DNA from: Inia geoffrensis
Taxonomy: Eukaryota > Chordata > Mammalia > Artiodactyla > Iniidae
Length of the DNA: 64,000 bases
Reading direction: 5' to 3'
NCBI GenBank assembly: GCA_036417435.1
Contig: CM070910.1
Span: forward strand, 70,726,784-70,790,783
The position numbers were made by a program, and so were the translations under genes. The notes below the pieces were generated by a model that saw only the letters and a program-made list of their open reading frames with translations, was not told the origin of the DNA and ran no database searches. Shown here piece by piece: positions 12,467-21,777 of the stretch. Each line of letters begins with the position of its first letter. Positions within the stretch are counted from its first letter, which is position 1.

Positions 12467-13367
12467 CTGAGCTCATCCTTCTCACCTTAACCTTCCATTG
12501 GTATTGCCTGTAAGCAAACTGCTGGCCTGGTCTTTCTTTGGCTCACTTCACATTTCTTGTGTCTTACTAGTGTGTGCCCCCAACCCACCCTTCCAAGCCA
12601 AGCTCTCAAAAATCCTCTTCAGCGAAAATAGTAAAGTCTCCTTGCTGTACATGCGTTAAAATGATGATCAACAAAGTATCCCTGAGGAACATGTACAGTT
12701 ACGGGAACATCAAAAGTCCTGGCTTTCTGGAGTTTATATAAGGCTGTTAGCTGATGTTTTTTCCTTTATTGCTTGTGCAGTACGTTTGTAACATAGCTAT
12801 TTATGTATGTCAAAACCCCAAATCTACTAACCTCTGATTAAAGGTAACTTTAGGAGCAAAACCATGGTTTAAAAATATTTGGCAATATTTGAAAATCTGG
12901 TATCTCTATGCTTTGTAATTTCAAGAAAAATCTTCAGAAACATTTAAATTAATAATATTCATTATATTTAAAACAAATTATACTCATTATTGCTGCTACC
13001 CTTCAAATTCATTTTCTGTCAACAGTGTATGTGGTAATTACAATTTCCCATCCTCTACTGTGATCAGTAACAGCTTCATATGCTGCTTTACACAGTGGGA
13101 AGAAAGCTATGAAACTCGGCAGAGACTGAATATGTAAATAGGCTTAAACTAATTTAGGGATAATACATGATGTGTTATCAACATTTGAAAATCCAGTTCA
13201 TGAAAAGGACTGTTTAGGTAAGGCTATTTGTTGTTTGTCTCTTAACTCTGAAGCTTTACAAAAATTGCTCCAATCCTACCACCAGTGTTTCTGTGGGCAT
13301 TCTTGGAGAAGCTTTCTTAGTCTCAAGAAATATAAAGAACTGAAAGTGAGCTAATCTTTTAAATTAC

Positions 13368-13391
13368 ATATATATATATATATATATATAA
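13368..13391. repeat. (TA)n microsatellite
   Basis: About 12 TA units. Confidence 0.9.
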
Positions 13392-13703
13392 ACTGAAAAT
13401 AGAAGTGATAGAAATGCTCAGTGAACATCTGGGATAGTTCTTAATTATATTGAATAAGTATATATCTTGAACTGTTTTTACAAAATTGAAGAGTATAGGC
13501 CATATGACTTTCTGATAATGCTCAAAATTCAGACTGTTTTAAATGTGTTCATCTGAGCTAAAACCCCTAAATTTAAATGGTAATTGTCTTTCAATATACA
13601 AGGGCAATTTTCCAATAAAAATTTTTTTAGTAAGAATTTCCAATTTACTTATTCAATATTTCTACTTAGATAGATATACTGTACTGAGTTGTGGGGTTTT
13701 CTT

Positions 13704-13976
13704 GTTTTATTTACTTTTGGCTGTGTTGGGTTGTTGTTGCTATGCGTGGGCTTTCTCTAGTTGCGGCGAGCGGGGGCTACACTTAGTTGCAGTGCGCAGG
13801 TTTCTCATTGCGGTGGTTTCTCTTGGGAGCACAGACTCTAGGCGCGCGGGCTCAATAGTTGTGGCGCACGGGCTTCGTTGCTCCACGACACGTGGGATCT
13901 TCCTGGACCAGGGCTTGAACCCGTGACCCCTGCATTGGCAGGCGGATTCTTAACCACTTCGCCACCAGGCAAGCTC
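13704..13976 (-). mobile_element. CHR-type SINE, long form
   Basis: Reversed copy: GGCTGTGTTGGG at the left (reversed tail), repeated TAGTTGTGGCGCACGGGCTT-like internal units, and reversed tRNA head CACTTCGCCACCAGGCAAGC at the right. Confidence 0.9.
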
Positions 13977-14437
13977 TGTGGGTTTTTTTTAATGTTTGTT
14001 TTCGATTGATTGTTTAATAACTGGAATCAGTTTACCAAAATACAGAAAGTTTCTTTTTAAAAGTGAAGATAAAAATTGATTTTAACTATTTTGGTAGTGG
14101 CCTTATTAGAACTGGAATTGAAGTACCGATATTAGTGATCTTCACAATTCTGAACCAACCATACCTAGCTGCATGGTGGTTTATATGTACCATGTCAAAG
14201 TGCTTTTGTTTTTGTATTTTAGAAAACAGCTTCTGAGAGGTAAGAGGAACGACTGCAAAGAATTTCCAAAATATTTTCAGGAGTTACTGAAATCAGTTGA
14301 AAGCTGTATTTAAACATCTGAATATAGCTAGCATTTTTCCTTTATGAAAGAAAGCCATTGTGTCTATAGTAAACATAAGAAATAAGGTGGAATGCTTTAC
14401 TTATTTAAAGGATAACTTTAAGTAACTTTTAAAAAAA

Positions 14438-14812
14438 ATTTTATTTTGGGCTTTGTTGGGTCTTTGTTGCTGCACGCGGGCTTTTTCTAGTTGTGCAGAG
14501 TGGGGGCTACTCTTCCTTGCGGTGCACAGGCTTCTCATTGCGGTGGCTTCTCTCATTGTGGAGGACGGGCTCTAGGCACCTTGGCTTCAGTAGTTGCAGT
14601 GCACGGGCTCTAGGGCACGTGGGCTTGAGTAGTTGCAGCGTGTGGGCTCAGTAGTTGTGGCTTACGGGCTCTAGAGCACAGGCTCACTAGTTGTGGCACA
14701 TGGGCTTAGTTGCTCCGTGGCATGTGGGATCTTCCCGGACCAGGGATTGAACCCCTGTCCCCTACACTGGCAGGTGGATTCTTAACCACTGTGCCACTGG
14801 AGAAGTCCCTAT
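14438..14812 (-). mobile_element. CHR-type SINE, long form with extra internal units
   Basis: Contains several copies of the internal TAGTTG(C/T)(A/G)G...GGGCTC unit, so it is longer than its neighbours. Flanked by GTAACTTTTAAAAAAA (14422-14437) and GTAACTTTAAAAAAAC (14813-14828), the target-site duplication. Confidence 0.9.
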
Positions 14813-14828
14813 GTAACTTTAAAAAAAC

Positions 14829-15940
14829 TTTTTAGATGAGAAAGACATTGGCCATCTTATACAAAGAGTAGCAGTATTAGAGTATACGTGCCTTTTCCAA
14901 TCTTTAACATTTATCAACAGGCAGGTGGATATATTTTCAGTTCCTAATCAGTTAATAATTTACATTTTCCGAAGTTATGACCTGTTAACATCAAAGTGAG
15001 GTTTAAGAGGATGGTTATTCCAACATATCTTAGAAATAAGATGACAAACATTAAATGCTTCATTTTTGTTGCTAAGATAAAATGAGACCGCCCAGAATTT
15101 CATGCTCAAACAGCTTTTATCCAGAGTATCTCCTTGATCCACTGGTTCTGTAAAGCTGTAGTTCTTCATATCTTACCATTGGAAGTTTTACTTCATGATC
15201 GCACAAAAGTGGGGGTTAAATATGGAAATCGTAACTGCATTTTGAACATCTTGCACTCCCATCCAAAAATCCCTTAATGCTCCTCCTTGAATTGTACAGT
15301 CTCCATTGTAATGTTTCCTTTTTTTGAAAATCAAGGAAAGGAACATTTCTCAAAGTATAAAAGGCAGTTTAATGGTTCCTGTTACAGGTATTAATATGTC
15401 CAGAGGTTGATACATAGGAATAGGTTGTGGGGAGAAGAGGGTATTATGAAATGTAAAATTAAGACTGTAAAAGTAACATTACAAATGCCACAAAAGGTAA
15501 AACAAGAACCTCGATGCTTTGAGACTTGGGGAGGGGGGCGGAAGAACTGGGGTTCGGAAATGCCAAACCTGTGACAGGAAAGCATACTCCAAATTACAGG
15601 AGGCAGCTGTGAGAGGGAGGGACTGAATGGCTCCAAGGGGTAGTGGGTAAGTATGCCTCTATCCTTTTCCTGACACACATGCCACACAAACATTGGCCCT
15701 TGACAGTTACAGCCTGGTGTACATGCAGGGTCCTCAGCGTTAAGTAGGCCCAATCACTGGGATTCAGGTAGTCAACACCATCTTTTCAGATTCCTGTACC
15801 AATGTAAAAAGCAATTTATGAAGTTTGTTGGTGGGTTGGGGGAAGGGGAATCAGGTTTAATCAGGTAGAAGCATTTAAAATACTTTGCCTAGTGCTGCAT
15901 AACTGCCGAAAATTAGGTGAAAGCAAAGAGATAAATCCTA
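14829..15940. other. Intergenic, no element recognised
   Basis: Unique-looking AT-rich sequence. A 120-codon ORF on the minus strand (15391-15753) has no recognisable domain and sits in a stretch without promoter or splice context. Confidence 0.45.
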
Positions 15941-15949
15941 GTCTGCTCA

Positions 15950-16235
15950 AATTATTGTCTTCCCAGAGGACTTTCCTGATCCTCACCAGCTGAAAATTTC
16001 CCTTTCCCCTCACCTGTCATTAAAAAAGACTTCTGTTATTACACACTTTATATAATGTCCTGTGTGATATATTATTTTTCATGTGTGACACATTATTTTT
16101 CATGTGTGACATGTCTCCTTCACTAGATTGTAAGCCTTTGGAGGTCAGAAAACACCTAAATCATTGGTTCTACCACCGCATTTAGTACAGTGCCTTATAC
16201 TTATTTGCTAATAAATATTCGTTAAAATAATGGAG
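15950..16235 (+). mobile_element. L2 LINE 3' end
   Basis: Matches the typical L2 tail order: pyrimidine-rich part, then CACTAGATTGTAAGCC, ACAGTGCCTTATACTTA and AATAAATATTCGTTAA. Confidence 0.65.
16061..16110. repeat. 21-bp tandem duplication
   Basis: TGTGTGATATATTATTTTTC and TGTGTGACACATTATTTTTC units in tandem, followed by a third partial TGTGTGACA. It lies inside the L2 tail. Confidence 0.75.
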
Positions 16236-16401
16236 ATATTGTAGTTTGGTGTTTATGAGCCCTTTAGATGAATGCGTTATCAACTATTTTTTACTTTTTG
16301 TAGTCTGCAAATGTAGCCCTAGCATATGTGATAATTGTGGCATTTATAAAAAGTCTACACATTAAGTTATACTGGCTCCTCCACAGCTAACACTAGTCTG
16401 G

Positions 16402-16692
16402 AGCAGCACCATCTAGTAGAAATATAGCACAATCCACATATGTAATTCAAAATTTTCTAGTTGCCACATTACAAAAATAAGAAACACAAGAGATTAATTT
16501 TTAGCCCATTATTTCCAAAATATCGTTTAACATGTAACCAGCTTTTAAAAGTTTACTTTATATTCTTGTTTCCATGCTACGCTTTCAAAATCTGATCGTG
16601 TATTTTACACTAATAACACGTCATTCAAACTAGCCACATTTCAAGTGCTCAATAGCCAGATAATGGCTAGTGGATGCAGTATTGCACAGTGC
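16402..16692. mobile_element. hAT-like non-autonomous DNA transposon
   Basis: Carries CTAGCCACATTTCAAGTGCT and CAATAGCCAGATAATGGCTA, core phrases of an old mammalian hAT family; ends GCAGCACCATCTAGTA and TATTGCACAGTGC are roughly inverted. Related to the elements at 12398 and 36524. Confidence 0.6.
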
Positions 16693-16899
16693 AGGTCTAA
16701 AACTTGAGGGCAGGCAATAAAAACCGCTTTGGGAAAAAAAAAAAACAAAAACCACTTTGGACCTCAGTTTCCTGTAAGGTATCTCATAGCTTTGGTTTCA
16801 TGTCATTGTCATTTTAGGTGGTTGTAATCCAAATAAAGCTAATTGGCTTGACTTTTTTTGTCATGTTTATAAATCCATAAAATAAAACTTTTTGTATTA

Positions 16900-17070
16900 G
16901 GCATTGTACAAAGACATTTAATAGGCACTTTCCACCCAATTTAATCTTCCTTAAAACTTCTGAGGAAGGTAACTTTAGAGTTGAGGATTCCAGGTTTGAG
17001 ATATATCAAGTTAACCTTACTCAAAGAATTTGCCAGTAGAAGGTGAAGCTGATTTCAGAACCAGGATTGA
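16900..17070 (-). mobile_element. MIR SINE, reversed
   Basis: Diverged reverse MIR order: GGCATTGTACAAAGACATTT, AATTTAATCTTCCTTAAAAC, AACCAGGATTGA. Confidence 0.5.
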
Positions 17071-17541
17071 TTATGGATATCCCATATCCCCACTAGGAAG
17101 TTCGTATCTTTTAATAAAAAGTTGGAAAAAAAAATTCAAGCTCTGTGTATGAGTGCTGATGTGGATACCAGACCATAAGGTTAAAGAGAAAACATTTGAT
17201 GGAGTAAAAATTTTATTTCATTAGATGAAGTTGGATCAATAGGAATTTTTTTCTTCCTTTAGGTGGGGATTTTGTAAAATTTTCTTATAGCATAAGTTTA
17301 TTTTTATTTTTTCCTTTTCTGAGCATAAGAGCAATATGAAAATTTAAATTGGTCTATTGTCTAATTAGCTTATTCTAATTGCCCCTTCAAAGAAAGTCAT
17401 ATGGGAAAGGAGTTTTAGTTGGATGTTGTAAAGATGTCTAATATGAAAGAACAGAAAACATTTTATCATTAAAATGTACTGGCTCTCAGTGAAAAGTTGA
17501 ACAGGAATTTCAGAATGAGCCTATAAAGAAGCAAAATTTTT

Positions 17542-17743
17542 TTTTTTTTTTGCGGTACGCAGGCCTCTCACTGTTGTGGCCTCTCCCATTGCGGAGCACA
17601 GGCTCCGGACGCGCAGGCTCAGCGGCCATGGCTCACGGGCGCAGCCGCTCCGCGGCATGTGGGATCTTCCCCGACTGGGGCACGAACCCGTGTCCCCTGC
17701 ATCGGCAGGCGGACTCTCAACCACTGCGCCACCAGGGAAGCCC
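17542..17743 (-). mobile_element. Young CHR-1-type SINE, complete
   Basis: Poly-T, GCGGTACGCAGGCCTCTCAC at left, reversed head GCGCCACCAGGGAAGCCC at right. Perfect 16-bp target-site duplication AAGAAGCAAAATTTTT at 17526-17541 and 17744-17759, pointing to a recent insertion. Confidence 0.95.
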
Positions 17744-18059
17744 AAGAAGCAAAATTTTTAAACAGAAAAAGAAAGATTGGCAATGTAACTTCCCAACAAG
17801 TTTAATAAAGTAACTTACCCAATTATAAAGTACTCAAGTCCACAGTAGGCACTTGATGCATGTAGATTAATTTAACATACACCTTTTATTTATACTTCAG
17901 TTTAGCCCGAGAATGTTCATATAAACGAGGGGTTATACGTAGTTCAAAGACACTAAAAAAAAAAAAAAGTTGAAAAAGTGAAACAAACGTTTAATTATGT
18001 ACCTCAAAAAAAAAAAAAAAGCCCTAAGCTTTCCAATGATGTTGTTACAGAGTAATCCT

Positions 18060-18400
18060 AAAATATATTTGCGATGTTAGTTTAAACAATACCTAACGAT
18101 GAGGATCAGTGAAATTGATACTTCTATACCATTGTGGAACTGGCTAACCATTCTAGGAAGAACTGTGACAGTATGTATCATGTTCTTACTCTTTGATCCA
18201 GCAATTGTACTGATGTTGATCCTAAAGAAGTTATTAGAAATGTGATCAAGGGTGGGAATAATCATAAATCAGTGAAATTAAATGGCATTAATAAAGGATG
18301 GTACATTCTGAAGGAAAATAATGCATAAAGATGATCCATGTATTTGGAATAATAACATGGGAAAATAGTCATTAAACTGTCCATACACCATGGTTTTTAT
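18060..18400 (+). mobile_element. L1/HAL1 ORF2-region relic
   Basis: Phrases such as ACTCTTTGATCCAGCAATTG and AAAGAAGTTATTAGAAATG follow the sense order of the L1 ORF2 C-terminal region. Heavily mutated. Preceded by A runs at 17955 and 18007. Confidence 0.6.
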
Positions 18401-18474
18401 GTTTTTAGAAAATCATTTCTGAACCTGTCTCCGCACTTTGGAGGGTAAGATACTAAGAAAGAGAAAAGACAGCA

Positions 18475-18685
18475 TGAGAAGCGGCTCTGGGGTCAGAATG
18501 GCTTCCAACCTCGGGTTCGCTAGCAGTATGATTCTGAGCAAGTTCCTCCTCCCCTCAGTAATGTCAGTAATCTAGCTGTAAAATAGGAAAAACCAGAGTA
18601 CCTCTATCCGCAGGTGAATGTGTGAAGGTTAAATGAAAGTGCTTAGCGCGCCGCCTAAGTAAATTTTACTTATTATTACGATACT
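18475..18685 (+). mobile_element. MIR SINE
   Basis: Sense MIR order: GCTCTGGGGTCAGAATGGCT, GAGCAAGTTCCTC, CTGTAAAATAGGAAAAACC, GTGAAGGTTAAATGAAAGTG. Confidence 0.65.
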
Positions 18686-19101
18686 GTCTTCTTGCATCTG
18701 TCAAAGCAGCGGAGAATACGGAAATTAAAATTTAGAAATGTGATGCCTTAGTAAAGCGAAAGCCGCAGGACACTCTACAAGAGGTATGCAACCTAACCTT
18801 TCAAGCTGCCTCACCCAAACACCTGGGTTCTGGTTAGGCCCGCGGGGCTGTAGTGAACTGAGGTCAGCCTCGCCCGTGAGCACGTAAAAGATGCTTTCTC
18901 GCAGGGCTGGCGTCCCGGTGGGTTGGACTCTTCGTGTTCCAGGGTTGTTTTACTCACCCACGCGCGGCCCATGCAAAATAAGGGCTGAGAGGTGTCCCCC
19001 CTCCTCCCCTTTGGGCGTCATGCAAACCCTGGACCTGTCCCCACGTAGAGCTGAGCTTACGGAGTGGAGGCGTGGAGAGTGCTGGGGGGCGCATCACAAA
19101 G

Positions 19102-19116
19102 ACTACAGTCCCCAGC
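19102..19116 (+). promoter_or_regulatory. ZNF143/STAF-like site
   Basis: ACTACAGTCCCCAGC differs at few positions from the ACTACAATTCCCAGC core bound by ZNF143 (often with THAP11) in CpG promoters. About 490 bases before the ATG. Confidence 0.5.
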
Positions 19117-19407
19117 GGCCCGCGAGCTCAGGGAGTCCCGCAGGCAGGGCCCGACGGCTGCGGGCGGCTGCAGTTTCTCCTGTGTTCGGGCACAACCTTC
19201 TGTCTTTCCTCCGCAATACAGGCGTTTACTGGGTGCTGCAGCTTCCCCCCGCTTTCCGAAAAGGGCCGGTAGCTGGGAAACGGGGCCCTCCACCGGAAGC
19301 AGACTCGTGGCTCCTGCCCGGGGGCTGAGCAGCGGGACCGACAGGCCTTGCGCAGGGTGACGGCGGACACGTCGCACGGCTGAACCCCAGGCGGATGGGG
19401 GCGTTGC

Positions 19408-19419
19408 CGCGCACGCGCG
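19408..19419. promoter_or_regulatory. NRF1-like palindromic site
   Basis: CGCGCACGCGCG fits the NRF1 consensus YGCGCAYGCGCR at every position. About 170 bases before the ATG. Confidence 0.55.
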
Positions 19420-19430
19420 GCGGAGCCCGT

Positions 19431-19439
19431 GGGCGGGGC
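19431..19439 (+). promoter_or_regulatory. GC box (Sp1-type)
   Basis: GGGCGGGGC, a textbook GC box, 150 bases before the ATG and 12 bases after the NRF1-like site. Confidence 0.55.
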
Positions 19440-19527
19440 TTTGGGTAGCTGTAGCCGGCGGACCGTCCGCCGGTCGCCGGCGGTCTGGGTCCGCTTCCCG
19501 GCCCGGGGGCGGAGACGCGGAAGGTTG

Positions 19528-19563
19528 ATGGGGGGTCGCCTCGACCTCAGCCTCAGTCTGTAG
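19528..19563 (+). other. Upstream ORF in the SNX14 5'UTR
   Basis: ATG at 19528 opens 11 codons ([11 protein letters not shown]) and stops at TAG 19561-19563, 25 bases before the main ATG, in a different frame. Its context (T at -3, G at +4) is weaker than that of the main ATG (G at -3, G at +4). It is transcribed only if the start site lies upstream of 19528. Confidence 0.5.
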
Positions 19564-19588
19564 TGCAGCTTCAGCCACGCCGACGGAG

Positions 19589-19728
19589 ATGGCGCCCTGG
19601 GTGCGGACGTTGGGAGAGAAACTGAAGCAGCGTCTGCGGCTGGACGTAGGACGCGAGATCTGTCGCCAGTACCCGATGTTCTGCTTCCTGCTGCTCTGCC
19701 TCAGCGCCGCCTCCCTGCTCCTCAACAG
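19589..19728 (+). CDS. SNX14: SNX14 exon 1 (coding part): N-terminus and first membrane segment
   Basis: Residues 1-46 plus two bases of codon 47. Starts [20 protein letters not shown], a basic amphipathic stretch, then hydrophobic [15 protein letters not shown] at 31-45, the first ER membrane segment. The start has G at -3 and G at +4. Exon ends AAC AG before GTAACG (19729). Lies inside the CpG island. Confidence 0.97.
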
Positions 19729-21732
19729 GTAACGCGGCGGCGCCGAGCCAGCAGGGCGGGGGGCAGATGGCAGCTCTCCTCCGAAACTGCGGACTCAGGC
19801 CGCGTTGCATCGCTGCGCGGAGAACGTCGGGCTGCGCAGCTGCGGGACGTGGGGCCGCCTGCGGGGCCTCTGGGGAGAGCGGCTCGGGGAAGCCGGGCTG
19901 GGCGCCGGAGCCCGGAAGTGCGGGCGGGGTTGGGCTCGAGTACCCCCTCTCCCAAGGCCTCGCCTCCTCAGCCATCCGGACCCCATTCGTCCCTTGTTTT
20001 CACCCATTTTTAAAAACCTGGGCCTCCATCAACGATGCTTTTCAGAATGAAATGTGTCCGGGCGGTACGGTCAGCTGACAGAGGAGGGTGCAAGGTCCTG
20101 TGGCAGTCGCAGGTTTAGACGCACTCCCCTAGCTTTCACCGCGCGCGCGCACGCCCACCCACAATATAGATCACAGTCGATCACGGCTTTTCCCGCAGTG
20201 TTGTTGATTACAGCTCAAGGTCGTAAAGATTTTCTGAACCCAAGTCAGAAAGCAAAATAGTACCATCATCTCTAGAATAGTTTTAAAGGGAAGACTGAAA
20301 AGTAAAATTGGTAAATTTAATTGACATTTTGAAAACAGAAGGTTCTGCCCCTGAAATAAACTGGTAGATTTTCTAGAAACGGTAGCGATGATATAGGAAG
20401 TAGTGGAGAAATGTTCCTTTAGAATTATCTTCAGATTTGCATTCGTTGGAAAGAAATCTGAGACAGTTGTCAGCGACAGCATCTGCATGCTGTTTCCTCT
20501 GATGTTTCGAGCGTGCAGCCATCCTTACTCTATCTGGAAGTAGTTAATCCCCAAGGATAGGAACGGGGAAGCATTCACAAGAAATTTGGTAGTTTAATTT
20601 TGCTCTAAGATAACCGTTTCCTGTGACTGTGTTGAAGTTGAGTTTCTTCCCTGGCCTCTTTGCTTTCTTATTCGTTGACTCTGGGTTTATATAATACTAG
20701 GTTTAAACAGCGATTGATATTACTGGAAAATGTACTTTGATTGTCATGGCAAGATGTTTGATTGTAAGAGTATGGAAGAAGTGGAGTCCTTAAGAGAGTG
20801 GAAAATATTAAGTACTTACTTGCTTTGTCATCTGGAAGGTATTTCAAGCCAGATTAACAGGATTAGTCCGAAAAACATGTAAACTTTATACGATTATTAA
20901 GTTTTGTCCAGGGATTCTACTTGTCTTCTTTGGGAATCGGGTCAGTTTAGGTCTCTAAAGTAGGGCAACTATGTAGGAGCAGGTTTAACTAGATTTCCAA
21001 CTTAATCATAGCATCCAGTGTTCTGTGTTGTTAAGAAGTCATAGGATAGCATCAGGTCTGTATAACATCTGATCTCTGTACCCTGTATTTGCGTTATGCA
21101 GAGAAAGAAGGAAATAACACATAAGTGTTATCTCTGAGTGGTTGGATTTATGAATGAAATTGTTTTCACGTACATGGCACATCTATTCAGAAATTTAAAA
21201 ATATATATGTGTGTGTATATAATACAGAAAACATTGGGGGCATAACTATGGAACTAGAAAAAAATGAGAAGATATGCTTTGTACATATGTTCAACAAATG
21301 ATTTCTGTACAGGCACTTCACCAGTTAATTTTTAGAAATAACTTTAAAAGAAATTTTCAGTTTAAAATCTCCCCTGGTTGGGAATTCCCTGGCAGTCCAG
21401 TGGTTAGGACTCCGTGCTTCCACTGCTGGGGACCTGGGTTCGATCCTTGGTCGGGGAATTAAGATCCACTGCAACATTTAAAATGGATAACCAACAGGGA
21501 CCTTCTGTATAGCACAGGGAACGCTGCTCAATACTATGTAACAACCTAAATGGGGAACGAATATGAAAAAGAGTGGATACATGTATATGTATAACTGAAT
21601 CACTTTGCTGTACACCTGAAACTATCACAACATTGTTAATCAACTATATGCCAATATAAAATAAAAAGTTAAAAAAAAATCCCACAAGCCACCTGGTACA
21701 GCCAAAAAAAAAACCCCTCCAAGAAAACCCAC

Positions 21733-21777
<45 letters not shown>

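Larger units (their letters stand above)
18850..20160. promoter_or_regulatory. SNX14: CpG island containing the SNX14 promoter
   Basis: Abrupt switch from AT-rich flanks to dense CpG (for example CCGTCCGCCGGTCGCCGGCG near 19460). It spans SNX14 exon 1, whose ATG is at 19589. No TATA box is evident, as usual for a housekeeping CpG promoter. GC-box, NRF1-like and ZNF143-like sites lie within 500 bases upstream of the ATG. The transcription start is likely between about 19440 and 19530, by inference only. Confidence 0.85.

Noticed and set aside
13543..13926. 127-codon ORF
   Set aside because: Runs into a CHR-type SINE, which supplies most of the later codons.
15391..15753. 120-codon minus-strand ORF in intergenic DNA
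   Set aside because: No domain, no codon pattern, no splice or promoter context that I can see; probably chance.
17690..17743. tRNA-like sequence with A and B boxes (also in other SINE heads)
   Set aside because: It is the SINE promoter; there is no cloverleaf 3' half and the copy is flanked by target-site duplications.
18891..19328. 145-codon ORF on the plus strand upstream of SNX14
   Set aside because: Also inside the CpG island. No recognisable protein, and it overlaps the promoter motifs. An upstream exon cannot be excluded but nothing supports it.
19057..19725. 222-codon ORF on the minus strand across SNX14 exon 1
   Set aside because: Opposite a real exon in a CpG island, where stop codons are rare by composition. 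Low-complexity Arg/Pro/Ala product, no domain.
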